The notes under the pieces were generated by a model. That model made no database searches and was not told the origin of the DNA. It was given only the letters and a program-made list of their open reading frames with translations. From Paenibacillus chitinolyticus NBRC 15660 (GTDB lineage Bacteria; Bacillota; Bacilli; Paenibacillales; NBRC-103111): a stretch of 64,000 nt of DNA. How positions within the stretch are numbered: the first letter of the stretch is position 1; each line of letters starts with the position of its first letter. The translations under genes and the position numbers were made by a program. The stretch lies in the NCBI RefSeq assembly GCF_000739915.1, contig NZ_BBJT01000002.1, positions 496,001 through 560,000 on the forward strand. The letters are read 5' to 3'. This document shows positions 25,743-35,108 of the stretch, one piece after another.

Positions 25743-26312
25743 TCATAACGTACTACGCCGTAGTTCATAAAAATACTGCACAATCGGATGCTTTAACTTC
25801 ATCTTCTCGGACATGTTCAAAATCCGCTTTTTTCCAACTCGTCTGTCCACCAAAGCTAGAATATTCAATAAGATATCATGGCTCTCTATGCTTTCCTCTA
25901 TAGAAGTGGATAAAAACTTATTAGCTACAACGATAAAATTTGATTTACTTAATGATGTCTGTGCCGTCAAAAGCTCCTTTGCATGTTCTGAACTTTTTCT
26001 GCTTCTTACAATTACTTTTAGACGATCCTCCGGAACTTTCCCTTTCGTTTCTTGTCTGACTGCTTCCATTTCTTCATGGCTGATAGGAATTTGGATATCC
26101 GGATCATTCTTAATTTCCAACTCCGTCTGATACCATCTGATTAAGTTAGTTGCATCGTTCATATTGAGTACGTTCTTTTTATCTACCGTAATATAACAAA
26201 TTCCCGCTTTATCAGGTAAATAACGGTAGCCGGTTGCACGGTATTCGACTCTTCCATCTAACGCAGGACAAAGAAAACTCTCCAGATTTTGTTTCAATTT
26301 GCTCCAGGACAT
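25743..26312 (-). CDS. SF0329-like conserved protein
   Basis: A 189-residue soluble protein starting at ATG 26312 (GGTGGAG upstream). The opening WSKLKQNLESFLCPALDGRV, then YRYLPDKAGICYITVDKK, match my memory of a conserved family named SF0329 in several Bacillales and enterobacteria. No catalytic motif is visible and the function is unknown. The C-terminal 70 residues are basic and helical (LVDRRVGKKRILNMSEKMKLKHPIVQYF). It is co-directional with the menG-like gene, about 60 bases upstream of it. Confidence 0.65.
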   Translation of the reverse strand: MSWSKLKQNLESFLCPALDGRVEYRATGYRYLPDKAGICYITVDKKNVLNMNDATNLIRWYQTELEIKNDPDIQIPISHEEMEAVRQETKGKVPEDRLKVIVRSRKSSEHAKELLTAQTSLSKSNFIVVANKFLSTSIEESIESHDILLNILALVDRRVGKKRILNMSEKMKLKHPIVQYFYELRRSTL

Positions 26313-26476
26313 GTGCTCCACCTTGTTCTATATTAATAACGACCTGTTGAGGCAGTCGCTCTATTCTCTATCATACAATAACCGGCGCTCAATCCACTAT
26401 GTTTGAATGAAAATACCTCCACCATCAACCAACCGCCTTTTGTTTTAACAGACTAATATGGAGAGTAGGCATAGAG

Positions 26477-26510
26477 AAGAACCGAAGGCAAATGTGCTCT
26501 CGGTTCTTTT
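26477..26510 (+). terminator. Intrinsic terminator (plus strand)
   Basis: AAGAACCGA and TCGGTTCTT form the stem, followed by TTTTCG. No plus-strand gene is recognisable just upstream, so it may be a relic or act on minus-strand transcripts weakly. The gap 26313-26602 otherwise shows no gene. Confidence 0.6.
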
Positions 26511-26602
26511 TCGATATCGATACACAAATACCCTGTAACTACGATAGTCTTCTCATCAGTTATTGAATTCTATATTTTATTGCGTCCGAATTTCATTCTT
26601 TA

Positions 26603-27499
26603 TCACTGGTGTGTCCTATGTGTTGGTCTTGGTAAATTAACATATGCATTTTCATTAATACCAACTTGGTTCATTATTTTACGTAAATCAGCCACTAACT
26701 TCATAAAATAAACTTCTTGAATGATACTACCAGCATATTTTTTTAGAGAATAATCATTGGATAACGAATGATATAATCCACCTAAATCATCTACAAGTAT
26801 CTTTTTTATAGCAATAGGTGTAATAGATTGATCTATACTGCATTCATTAACGAGTGCCTGTAATGTTTCATTAAGTGCACATTCATCATATGATGGATGT
26901 GATAATAAATATTTTAAATCATAAAGATCCTTAAATCTTGGTCTCACAATGGTTTGATGTAGCTTCCAAGCAATTTGTATCGAAAGTGGTACCGAATAAG
27001 AAACACTGAAAGTATCACCAAGAACTGGTCGATACTCAATTGAAACGGGATCTACTGCCATTTCTAAATTGAATGAAACATCTAGATATATTTCACTATA
27101 ATGATTTACTTCCCTAGGTTCATCTGTGAAAAAATAGGCAAGATCTGTATTTATTGTAGGAAAATCATCTGACATTGCATAATCTATACACCGCCAAAAT
27201 GCATTCTCTCGAAAACTTCTAAACGTTATACCATCACCAAGATCCGTTTCCGTCACTTGGATCATCCAATTTGTAAATGTTTCATGTGCATGCTCTACAT
27301 CTTTGATCTTATCCATATACAAAAAGTCGAGATCTTCAACATGCCTAGTATCTGGGTTATTCAAATATTGTCTTGTTAATAGGCTACCTTTTAAAACAAA
27401 TGGCATATTCACAAGTGATATTCTTCTCAAAAGTGCTTCTAAGACAATGAGTTCTCTATCCTCATCATTCATATCTTTTAAATTCTCAAACTTAATCAT
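26603..27499 (-). CDS. AbiEii-like nucleotidyltransferase
   Basis: A 298-residue protein resembling the AbiEii/AbiGii nucleotidyltransferase superfamily. PFVLKGSLLTRQYL near residue 35 is the G-S/G-x nucleotide-binding helix, and RHVEDLDFLYM near residue 55 supplies the DxD-like metal ligands. A later PLSIQIAWKLHQTIVRPRFKDLYDL matches the helical region where such proteins carry K...R.KDLyDL. AbiEii is the toxin of an abortive-infection toxin-antitoxin pair. The usual AbiEi antitoxin is absent; instead a 194-residue unknown protein precedes it by 24 bases. A two-gene defence or toxin-antitoxin unit is inferred. Confidence 0.75.
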   Translation of the reverse strand: MIKFENLKDMNDEDRELIVLEALLRRISLVNMPFVLKGSLLTRQYLNNPDTRHVEDLDFLYMDKIKDVEHAHETFTNWMIQVTETDLGDGITFRSFRENAFWRCIDYAMSDDFPTINTDLAYFFTDEPREVNHYSEIYLDVSFNLEMAVDPVSIEYRPVLGDTFSVSYSVPLSIQIAWKLHQTIVRPRFKDLYDLKYLLSHPSYDECALNETLQALVNECSIDQSITPIAIKKILVDDLGGLYHSLSNDYSLKKYAGSIIQEVYFMKLVADLRKIMNQVGINENAYVNLPRPTHRTHQ

Positions 27500-27523
27500 T
27501 ATTGCATCCCTCTATTGTGAAAT

Positions 27524-28108
27524 TTATGAAATCCATCCGCTATCCAGTTCTTCTCTACTGTCATAGATACATAATTCATATTGTTCTTTCAGAACATCTA
27601 TCTTATTTTCTTGCAAAATAGAATGCAACTTATATACCCTTGCATAGAATTTTTCCTTACTTTCATATTCTCTGACTGTAATAAATCTTATTTCTCCATT
27701 TGTTGCTAAAGAGTTTCTTGAAATATGTCCGCCAAGACCCTCACATAAATTTTTTAGCCTGGCAACTTCTTTCACAGCTACTTTGCCATGCCATTCAAAA
27801 TAAGGCTTAGAATTCCTAGTTACTGGCATACGGAAATATTTTTCCTCATTCGGAGATATCTCTATTTTTGTCCTCATGATAGTAAATCCGTTTTTTTGAA
27901 ATTTGGTTGCAATTTTCTCAATTTCTTTTTTCGCTTCATAACAATCAGTACTTTCAATAATCCCTGTACACATAGGCTGATTAATATAATCCCCTTTGTC
28001 TAAGACAATCATAAGAGGCTTCACTTGTTCCAGAATACAAGTATTAACAAAAAATTCCTTTTCAACAAGCTTTAAATTATTGACTGTAATATGAAATTCA
28101 AATTCCAT
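27524..28108 (-). CDS. Hypothetical partner of the nucleotidyltransferase
   Basis: A 194-residue soluble protein starting at ATG 28108 with AGGAG about eight bases upstream. EFEFHITVNNLKLVEKEFFV opens the protein and WHGKVAVKEVARLKNLCEGLGGHISRN is in the centre. The EFHITV start and repeated beta-alpha pattern (two similar halves, each about 90 residues) are reminiscent of two-repeat 2H-phosphoesterase or ferredoxin-like folds, but the paired HxT/S motifs are not clear. It precedes the AbiEii-like gene by 24 bases and is probably co-transcribed. It could be an antitoxin or accessory factor; I do not assign a function. Confidence 0.6.
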   Translation of the reverse strand: MEFEFHITVNNLKLVEKEFFVNTCILEQVKPLMIVLDKGDYINQPMCTGIIESTDCYEAKKEIEKIATKFQKNGFTIMRTKIEISPNEEKYFRMPVTRNSKPYFEWHGKVAVKEVARLKNLCEGLGGHISRNSLATNGEIRFITVREYESKEKFYARVYKLHSILQENKIDVLKEQYELCIYDSREELDSGWIS

Positions 28109-28283
28109 TATTTTGCTCCTATGCATTATTAGTTGAATTTGCTAGATTTACTGCACGAATCATTTCTAAAATACTCATTAATCACACAATGAAATTGATG
28201 ACCATTCACAGTTACTTTCTTGAAACGTTTTCTAAATGGCTTCAACCATGTCACCTCTAGCGATAGATGATAAAAATGGTCTT

Positions 28284-28700
28284 TTAGTTAAATTTTTCAA
28301 ACATAGTGACAACAAATTCTTCGAAAGTCTTTTCCTCCGTTGGATTAATTGACAGATCATCATCGTGCCATATTTCAACAATAGCCCAATTATCAGTTGT
28401 TAAAAACCCCACCGCATCTCCACTAAAATTATCGCCAAACAATAAAACATCTTTTAGTTCCGGATGCGAGTCCTCATCAAAAAGATGACCTAAAATTTCG
28501 TCTACTTCGACCAAACCACTATAAAAATTAAAGTATGTACCATTAACAGTTCCATAACCAACTTCTCTTAAAAAATCAATATATTCTTTGGGGATTCCTT
28601 CTACTTCTAACTCTCTTTTTATTTCATCTTCAGACAGAACTTCAAAGTTATGTCTTGAGGAATTATTTCTTATTGAATTAATAATGTTGGTGTACCTCAT
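28284..28700 (-). CDS. SMI1/KNR4 (SUKH) family protein
   Basis: A 138-residue protein with the SUKH fold: IPKEYIDFLREVGYGTVNG near residue 35 is the typical helix-loop, followed by VLLFGDNFSGDAVGFLT and WAIVEIWHDDDLS. SUKH proteins are common immunity proteins against polymorphic nuclease toxins. No toxin gene is visible nearby, so it may be an orphan immunity gene, as is frequent in Bacillales. It lies between the nucleotidyltransferase pair and an ATP-grasp gene in the AT-rich accessory region. Confidence 0.82.
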   Translation of the reverse strand: MRYTNIINSIRNNSSRHNFEVLSEDEIKRELEVEGIPKEYIDFLREVGYGTVNGTYFNFYSGLVEVDEILGHLFDEDSHPELKDVLLFGDNFSGDAVGFLTTDNWAIVEIWHDDDLSINPTEEKTFEEFVVTMFEKFN

Positions 28701-28754
28701 ATGTTGACTAATGTCCCCCTTAAAATCCGTGTTTTATTGTAAACAGAAGCTATA

Positions 28755-29483
28755 TTAAAAATCACACTCATCTATCGTCGAGGTTAACTCAGACCATCTT
28801 GCCGATAATAACTTAGCATAATCCAAGGAAACTAACCCATAATGCCCTAAAGAATAGCCATCGTTAACTTCTATTAACAATGTTTCACCTTTATCAGTTA
28901 ACCCAAAATCTACGGCATAACCATTAGGAGCAGATTCGAATTGAGAGACGACATTTTCAATTACTTTATAATCAAAGTGCACTCTCCAATTCCCTTTATA
29001 TCTTCTAATGTCTAGTATTTTCCCGTATCTAACAAAACATCTCCACTCTGCTACAAAGTTTACAACTTCCGAACATAATATATCTGGATCTTCACCATTT
29101 GTACCACAACCTATTAAATCCTTAGTACTTCTAACAACAACACCAGTAAACTTTTTATCCTCGACAGGCTTAATAAATACATTCCAGTTCTCAGGGTTGT
29201 TTGCTATTACACTTAATTTTGAATTCCAAACCTTCCTACCCAAGTAGTTTTTTAATTCTTCAGGGTAATCAATTTCAGGTGGGATTATATCATGTTTAAA
29301 AAGTACTGTTCTAACATCATCAACATAACTAACTATTATATCTTCTTTTTTATTATCAGATAGCTCATCAATATTTTTAAAATAATGAATTTCAAATCCC
29401 ATTTGTTTAAATCCGTCATACGCTGCATAAAAATTGTGATTGGCAATTTCGTTATCAAAATTTTTTCTTATATATACCTTCAT
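28755..29483 (-). CDS. ATP-grasp domain protein (DUF4343-like)
   Basis: A 242-residue protein starting at ATG 29483 (GGGAGATTTT before it). WNVFIKPVEDKKFTGVVV is the ATP-grasp lysine strand, EWRCFVRYGKILDIRRYKGNW the central substrate/ATP region, and TLLIEVNDGYSLGHYGL the metal-binding Glu/Asn strand. The N-terminal pre-ATP-grasp part is short. Such stand-alone enzymes ligate small peptides or modify proteins; the target is unknown. It sits among immunity-like genes, which suggests a role in a conflict or secondary-product locus, but this is only positional. Confidence 0.78.
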   Translation of the reverse strand: MKVYIRKNFDNEIANHNFYAAYDGFKQMGFEIHYFKNIDELSDNKKEDIIVSYVDDVRTVLFKHDIIPPEIDYPEELKNYLGRKVWNSKLSVIANNPENWNVFIKPVEDKKFTGVVVRSTKDLIGCGTNGEDPDILCSEVVNFVAEWRCFVRYGKILDIRRYKGNWRVHFDYKVIENVVSQFESAPNGYAVDFGLTDKGETLLIEVNDGYSLGHYGLVSLDYAKLLSARWSELTSTIDECDF

Positions 29484-29608
29484 AAAATCTCCCGCCTCAT
29501 TAATAATGCCGACCATTGAGAATGATATAAATTCCTAAATAAAATCTGAATTTTAATGCATTAATCATACCAATTTTCACCAAATTAATACATATTAATT
29601 GAAGTATG

Positions 29609-29640
29609 CACAAAAAAAGAACCTCCTCTTAAGGAAGCCC
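29609..29640 (-). terminator. Intrinsic terminator of the defence operon
   Basis: On the minus strand CTTCCT pairs with AGGAGG (one G-T pair) around TTAAG-type loop bases, followed by TTCTTTTTTTG. It follows the last gene of the ABC-three-component operon by about 200 bases. Between 29641 and 29840 only the att-like site below is recognisable. Confidence 0.6.
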
Positions 29641-29680
29641 CTCATTATAAAATTAATTAATCCACCCGATATATCCTTAC

Positions 29681-29706
29681 CACGCACTCCACATGTATGG
29701 AGTAAG
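29681..29706. repeat. att-like site A (left end of the defence element)
   Basis: Contains the 12-base core GCACTCCACATG, shared with sites at 37.65 and 41.13 kb. Read on the minus strand it encodes HVEC followed by VVRIYRVD and a stop, the kind of C-terminus seen in RlmCD/RumA-type methyltransferases. It looks like the original gene end displaced from the gene body now near 37.65 kb by insertion of about 8 kb. Confidence 0.7.
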
Positions 29707-29840
29707 TAATTTGGACAAAAAGAAAATACTACTGATGTGATGGTATTCGCTAACTATCAATTCGTTGTTGTATATCTGATCTGCAATATTTCATTGATGC
29801 AAACTCTATCCTTGATGTGAAACAAAGAGATTCCAAAAAA

Positions 29841-31307
29841 TTATGATTTGCCATAAAGTTTTTGATTAACTTGTTCTATAAAAATTGCAACTCTTTCTTC
29901 ATCAATGAATCTACTAAAAATAGGTTTTAATCTGTTTCTATACTTTGTTCTCAGGTGTTTTTCAATTTCGTTCAAAAGTCTTGGGTCTGAGTGGATATGT
30001 TCTAACGAAATACTTTCTCCTAATGTCTTTTCCAAAGATAAAGCTATATCTCCATCTTGAATTAAGTCATTAATTCTAATAAATTGCATAATTGATGGTT
30101 CGAGATAAATAACAGGGAGTTGGGGGAACTTTTCTTCTACATATTTCTTTATTCCCCTACTTCCTGTATAAAATAGTTCGTCATTTTCAAATAAGAATAA
30201 GTTCTTCTCACCCAAATCAGATAATATCTTTATTAGTTTTTCAGAAAAAAATGCCCCTCCTAGAGAAATAACATTTAGTTTTTCTACTTTCAAACGTTCA
30301 GCAAGACCATATTCTTCAGTTAACACATTAAAGAAATCTTCGTCTGTTTTTCCCTCTACATACAAATTCAAATTAGTAGGTTCAGTTTCCTGACCAATTA
30401 CTTGTGGTTTTTCTTGATTAACTTTTGTTTCAATTGCCTTATCCATTTGTTTATAGTACGATGAAATACCATTAACTCTTCTTACTCTTTTAAAGAGTGG
30501 GATCCAACCATTCCTATCGCTCCAAATAATCGGTAATGTAGAGTTTGGTGTATTGTATGGAAATACAATAAGTCCCCCAATCCCCCCATACCCCATTCCG
30601 TTATTGCTATTGGAACTTATTTTACCGTAATATTCTATTCGTTCACGTAATTCTTTTCGGCTATCATGCAATACTCCGTCATAGAATTTGGAATCCAAGG
30701 ATTCTACTGTATCTTCCTTTCCATATTCAAATGCAGAGAACGTTAGAGCTTTTGTTTCATCAGTGATTTTAGTTATTCCATCTCGCATCCCACACACAGT
30801 AAGTAAAAAGATATTTTTAACTTTGAAAGGAGTGACTTTTTCAGTCAAAACATTTATTTCCCTTGTAGCTTGATTTCCTGTTGAAATAACATCATCTAGC
30901 AAAACAATGTTATTCACCCTCTCCTTCTCAAGATGATGAAATGAATCTTCGTCTAAAAAGTTTTCTTCTGAAACATCATTAATAAGTCTGAAATGATAAC
31001 TAATCATCGACCCGCTTTTTCCTGCATCCCCAATTCCAGCAAATAACGTATTGTCGCCTTTAATTACTGTATTTTTATCCTTAGCCATTCTAAGAAGTCT
31101 ACTATATGCAACTTGCAGAGCACTATTCATATCATCATAACCAATTACATTTAGATTATTAATCACTCTTAAAGCTATATAATAATCATTTGGATCGAAT
31201 TGTAATATCCACTTAATAACATGGTCGATCTCTATGTTCACAGGCCAAGAAGCAATTACGTTCTCAAGTTCATTAAGCTTATCATGAATAAACGATGGAT
31301 ATTTCAT
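29841..31307 (-). CDS. Phosphoribosyltransferase-like/TOPRIM conflict protein
   Basis: A 488-residue soluble protein with two parts. The N-terminal half has a phosphoribosyltransferase core with the PRPP-binding loop at residues 134-144 (IVLLDDVISTG) and an upstream FAGIGDAGKSGSM loop. The C-terminal part begins about residue 312 with LNLYVEGKTDEDFF, the TOPRIM/OLD-like Glu motif, then VISLGGAFFSEKL and NLFLFENDE, where the acidic DxD site is partly altered. PRTase-like domains of this sort are known from predicted prokaryotic conflict systems. It is the last gene of the ABC-three-component operon, 65 bases after the ATPase. It is plausibly an effector or nucleotide-signal component. Confidence 0.72.
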   Translation of the reverse strand: MKYPSFIHDKLNELENVIASWPVNIEIDHVIKWILQFDPNDYYIALRVINNLNVIGYDDMNSALQVAYSRLLRMAKDKNTVIKGDNTLFAGIGDAGKSGSMISYHFRLINDVSEENFLDEDSFHHLEKERVNNIVLLDDVISTGNQATREINVLTEKVTPFKVKNIFLLTVCGMRDGITKITDETKALTFSAFEYGKEDTVESLDSKFYDGVLHDSRKELRERIEYYGKISSNSNNGMGYGGIGGLIVFPYNTPNSTLPIIWSDRNGWIPLFKRVRRVNGISSYYKQMDKAIETKVNQEKPQVIGQETEPTNLNLYVEGKTDEDFFNVLTEEYGLAERLKVEKLNVISLGGAFFSEKLIKILSDLGEKNLFLFENDELFYTGSRGIKKYVEEKFPQLPVIYLEPSIMQFIRINDLIQDGDIALSLEKTLGESISLEHIHSDPRLLNEIEKHLRTKYRNRLKPIFSRFIDEERVAIFIEQVNQKLYGKS

Positions 31308-31372
31308 ACCTTCTTAACCTCACAATGGTAAAATATATTATTATGATCAAAATCAAAATTAATTAAGCTTAT

Positions 31373-33229
31373 CTAATTACTCGTTCTAATAAAGCCGTAC
31401 CTACCCCTAGAGTGACTCTTGGTAAACTCAATAAAATTAATCTCCTTTATGACTTCTTCTGAAGGTTTTTTATTTTCGAGAATAATAACTTGGTTATTCA
31501 GAGTTACCTCTGCCAAAAACTCAAAAAATCTTGATTGCAAATCATCTGAGGTTTTATCTTCATCACCGTCTTCCTCTTTATATGAAGTTATTGGCGAGTC
31601 GAGAATTACGATCCCTGGGTGGGGGAGGTCTTTTAAATTACAATATTTCATTACCCCTAATACAAAAGCGCTGTAAGAAATTGAACGATATCCTTTACCG
31701 AATAATCTTCTCGCTTTTCCAGATATGAGAATATCTTTTTGTTTAACATCAAATTTTACACTCTCGAAACCAGGATATTTCCAACCAGTCAAAAAATACT
31801 TAATGCTTTCACAAAGATCATCGTAGAATTTAGTATAATCTAGTAATTGTTCAGAAGTTGCACCTGTATCAGGCTCAGATCCTATTAAATCCAATATATT
31901 CCTTTTCTCATCAAGCAGTTTATTTAATGTATGTTTCTTTTGTTCCACTTCATTAATTGTTTTCTGATTTTTTAGTATACCCTGAAGTTCTTCTTCTATT
32001 ATCAAAATTTCAGGTTCTAATTGTTCGTCTAATACTTTACTTAATTTATTATAATCTTCTTTGTCATCTACTAATTTAGTATTTATCGAAGATACTTCCT
32101 CATTCATTGATTCAATAGTGCTGTTTAAATCCTCTAAATGAAATAATAACTTTTGTAATTCGATTTTATATGATTCTTTCTTCTGTTCTATTTCCAGATG
32201 TGAACAAGCTAGTTCCCCATTATTTAAAGTAAGAGTTTGATTACAATGTGGGCATTTTTCATAATTTAGTAAAGAAAAAAAGTGATCTCCCTCTATTAAA
32301 AAATTTATCCTTTGCATGTCAGTTTCGTACTGGTCTTTCAACAATAGGAATCTTTTCAATAATTCATATGTAGATAACAACTTCGATTCATCTTGTTGGA
32401 TGTTCTTCCACAATTTTTTTCTAGAATCAGTTAATTTTTCAATCTCCGAACTAATTCCACTTCTTTTTAAGGTTAACCCTTTAATAATCGCATCTAAATC
32501 AACTTCAGATTGCAATGGGGTTAAATTGGAAATGTTCAATTCCAAATCGTTAATCAACCTATCAATCAATCCAACTTGGGCAGTATACACAGACCCCGAA
32601 TTGCTTGCTACTACATTTTCTGATAATTCACTATCGTCTTTATTTGTTAAGATAAGTCTAAACGCCGCTTCCTCCGCGGTCTTGGTCTTGTTATTGTCTG
32701 AATGTACTGGTGATTCTTTTGCTATTATTTTTACTTCATCTATTAAAATGAAATCATTATAATTTCTATACGTAAATCGTCTCAACTTATTATTCTTGTT
32801 GGTTTTGATAAATAAATTAGTGTTTTTATACCCCGTTAGTGACATTAAGAATTTCGACATACTTTCTTTCTTCTCACTATGTTTCTGCGATAGGTTTTGA
32901 AACTTTGATTCAGTGGTCAACTCATGTATAGGGCAGTTATATTTTTTAAAGTTCCCTCCAGAAAGTTGCCTTTCAAATGTAAACTTCAGACCATCATTAC
33001 TTTCTAACTCCAAGAAGATAGTATGGTATTCATAGTCAACAATCTCATCAATTTGTTCAGGAGCGTCTTTCCCACCTAACATGAAATTAATACATTCAAA
33101 CAGAAACGATTTACCTGTATTTGTTGGCCCCATAATGACATTAAGACCCTTTTTGAACTCTATTTCAGTCATTAATTCATTTTTGCCCAATAAACATAAT
33201 TTTGTTAGAAAGAAACCTTTTGTTGTCAC
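31373..33229 (-). CDS. SMC/Rad50-like ABC ATPase of an ABC-three-component system
   Basis: A 618-residue ATPase with the layout of Rad50/SMC proteins: Walker A GPTNTGKS at residues 34-41, a long coiled coil (about 225-480) broken by a zinc-hook-like ribbon (CPHC at 326-329 and CSH at 342-344), then a C-terminal lobe with SYSAFVLGVMKYC in the signature region and Walker B GIVILDSP. Such ATPases bind DNA ends and couple ATP hydrolysis to nuclease partners. GTG start at 33229 overlaps the previous stop (GTGA), showing translational coupling to the middle component. It matches the ATPase of ABC-three-component anti-phage systems described by Aravind and colleagues. Confidence 0.82.
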   Translation of the reverse strand: MTTKGFFLTKLCLLGKNELMTEIEFKKGLNVIMGPTNTGKSFLFECINFMLGGKDAPEQIDEIVDYEYHTIFLELESNDGLKFTFERQLSGGNFKKYNCPIHELTTESKFQNLSQKHSEKKESMSKFLMSLTGYKNTNLFIKTNKNNKLRRFTYRNYNDFILIDEVKIIAKESPVHSDNNKTKTAEEAAFRLILTNKDDSELSENVVASNSGSVYTAQVGLIDRLINDLELNISNLTPLQSEVDLDAIIKGLTLKRSGISSEIEKLTDSRKKLWKNIQQDESKLLSTYELLKRFLLLKDQYETDMQRINFLIEGDHFFSLLNYEKCPHCNQTLTLNNGELACSHLEIEQKKESYKIELQKLLFHLEDLNSTIESMNEEVSSINTKLVDDKEDYNKLSKVLDEQLEPEILIIEEELQGILKNQKTINEVEQKKHTLNKLLDEKRNILDLIGSEPDTGATSEQLLDYTKFYDDLCESIKYFLTGWKYPGFESVKFDVKQKDILISGKARRLFGKGYRSISYSAFVLGVMKYCNLKDLPHPGIVILDSPITSYKEEDGDEDKTSDDLQSRFFEFLAEVTLNNQVIILENKKPSEEVIKEINFIEFTKSHSRGRYGFIRTSN

Positions 33230-33738
33230 TCAATACCACCCCTAACAAACGCTTCATACATGAACTCTCCGCCCCAGTTATCTATGTTTCTTTCAATGAA
33301 AAATTTCATTTCCTCTTCTGAGTATCCAGAAAAATATCCTACAACCCATAAAGCGTTGTTTTGTAGTTTTTTACTATAAGTTGACTCAAATAAATCTAGA
33401 AAGGGTTTTGTTAATTCAGAAGCGGAATAACTAATACCTTTTTCATCAAAAATAATATTTATAAGGCTCTTGCTATACATTAGTTCTAAACCTTTTTGCA
33501 TAGCTTTTCTTCTTACTATTATGCCACCAGACCTGTGAGGAGTATCTGGATGTAACGAAGGTGGACTATCTACCGCTCCAACATCCTTTGTATGTATAAC
33601 TAAGTAATCGTAATAAATAAGTCGTTGTAAATCTAAACTTACAGGGGATGTTACGGCTAGTATCGTAAGGGCTCTCAAACCAATTTCAAATGATGAATTA
33701 ATGCTACTAGATTCAGTAGTTTCATTGTTAATGGTCAT
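33226..33738 (-). CDS. ABC-three-component system middle component 2 (MC2)
   Basis: A 170-residue protein of the middle-component-2 type: FEIGLRALTILAVTSPVSLDLQRL near residue 20, YYDYLVIHTKDVG, then SLHPDTPHRSGGIIVRRKAMQKGLELMYSKSLI, matching my recollection of the family pattern. These proteins are thought to bridge the ABC ATPase and the C-terminal-component protein. The ATG at 33738 overlaps the stop of the gene before it (TAATG) and its own stop overlaps the ATPase start by four bases. Tight coupling across three genes supports one complex. A GTG at 33753 is less likely as start. Confidence 0.82.
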   Translation of the reverse strand: MTINNETTESSSINSSFEIGLRALTILAVTSPVSLDLQRLIYYDYLVIHTKDVGAVDSPPSLHPDTPHRSGGIIVRRKAMQKGLELMYSKSLINIIFDEKGISYSASELTKPFLDLFESTYSKKLQNNALWVVGYFSGYSEEEMKFFIERNIDNWGGEFMYEAFVRGGIE

Positions 33739-34844
33739 TATTGTTCCACCCAACTTATCTTATCTTCATTAGCTAAATGATGACATAAACCATTTAAATC
33801 ATTTCCTTTTATTGAATTATACAATGGGTAACTAGGCATATTTAGGCTTCGCGCGGCTTTACAAACTTCCTTTACTCGCTCAAATCCATCAGTATGTTCT
33901 GATTCTATGATGTCGATCACCCCATCATAAACTTCCTGTTTTAGATCCTCAAAAGCATTTACACCTGGAGGAAGGGTATCTCTCTCAAATTTCATTAGAG
34001 ACTCAGCGGAATAGAAGCATTTTCTTTGTCTGTTAAAGTGGGAATTGTATTTATAATGCTCTGAGAGTTCTGTGGTATCCCTTATTGTAGATTTGTGGTT
34101 ATCTGAATACGCTTCAAGCAATTTTCTAACATAAAGCAATTCACTTGCACTTATATTCTCAGGTGGATTAACAGGTTCAGGACGTGTTTTATGAATTCCA
34201 CCGAATCTATAATAAAAGTACTTTGTCTGTGAATGTTGTTCTATTAATTCTTGCGGATCAATATCATCAATGATTGAAAAGTCAAAGTTCTTTACATATT
34301 CGAGTAAATCTTCAGTCAATTCTATATTTGCTCCCGAAGTAATTTTACTTCGACATTTATCGTTCCATTCTGAAATTAATTGCTTCTTTAGTTTGTGAGG
34401 ATCGTCGATTAAATTAGAAAGGGTAGTTGAAATACCTTTTGGTGTTACAAAATAATATTTCCTTGGTACTGAGTATTCTTTTTTGTAAGTGTAGTAGCAT
34501 AACTTTCCAAGCTCGATCCATATCTTACTTGGAGATAAAGGGGAGTTGTAATGTTTGCATTGATAATTATCCCAAACTAATTTCTTGCCTTTTTCATATT
34601 CGACATATGCGATAACATCTCTGCCCATATCCCCTGCCGCGCCGCATCTTCTTACTTTCACGTACTTATCTTTTAAATAGTCGCATGACCACTCTCTAAC
34701 AAGGTCTTCAAAATCTTTGTCAGAGATAACCTGCAATCTTTTAATCGGCTCTATAGCTTTTCCTAATAGTAAATCCGTATTTGACAACTTAGTTTTGACT
34801 TCTGGCTCATTGATATCTATCATATTATTCTCTAGCTCTATCAT
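33738..34844 (-). CDS. Mrr-like nuclease with ABC-three-component C-terminal domain
   Basis: A 368-residue protein from the ATG at 34844 (GGGTGG upstream). The N-terminus has a PD-(D/E)xK restriction-endonuclease-like fold: FEDLV with Glu46, GDMGRDVIAYVEY with Asp76 and YQCKHY with the QxK at 95-97, as in Mrr-type nucleases. The second half lacks a known fold to my eye but agrees in position with the ABC-3C C-terminal component. First gene of the operon nuclease/CTD, MC2, ATPase, PRTase-TOPRIM. It would be the DNA-cutting effector licensed by the ATPase. Whether it cuts phage or host DNA is unknown. Confidence 0.75.
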   Translation of the reverse strand: MIELENNMIDINEPEVKTKLSNTDLLLGKAIEPIKRLQVISDKDFEDLVREWSCDYLKDKYVKVRRCGAAGDMGRDVIAYVEYEKGKKLVWDNYQCKHYNSPLSPSKIWIELGKLCYYTYKKEYSVPRKYYFVTPKGISTTLSNLIDDPHKLKKQLISEWNDKCRSKITSGANIELTEDLLEYVKNFDFSIIDDIDPQELIEQHSQTKYFYYRFGGIHKTRPEPVNPPENISASELLYVRKLLEAYSDNHKSTIRDTTELSEHYKYNSHFNRQRKCFYSAESLMKFERDTLPPGVNAFEDLKQEVYDGVIDIIESEHTDGFERVKEVCKAARSLNMPSYPLYNSIKGNDLNGLCHHLANEDKISWVEQ

Positions 34845-35108
34845 AATAACCACCCGAACCTAATCTATTTGATATCCAAATAATAACATAAAATTCCTCT
34901 CTATTTTATTAAAGATTATGAAATATTAAAGTTCTTAGGGAGGTAAGAGAGTCGGGTTGTCTATAAAATAGATTCTGTACGTACAACAATATTCAAGAAA
35001 ATTTGGTGTGCGTTTGACGAAGACAAACTCTATCTCAATAACTAAAACGAAATCATTCGTTACCGGGTGGCATCTAATAAACTGCCGGGAAGATCTAAAA
35101 CATAAAAA

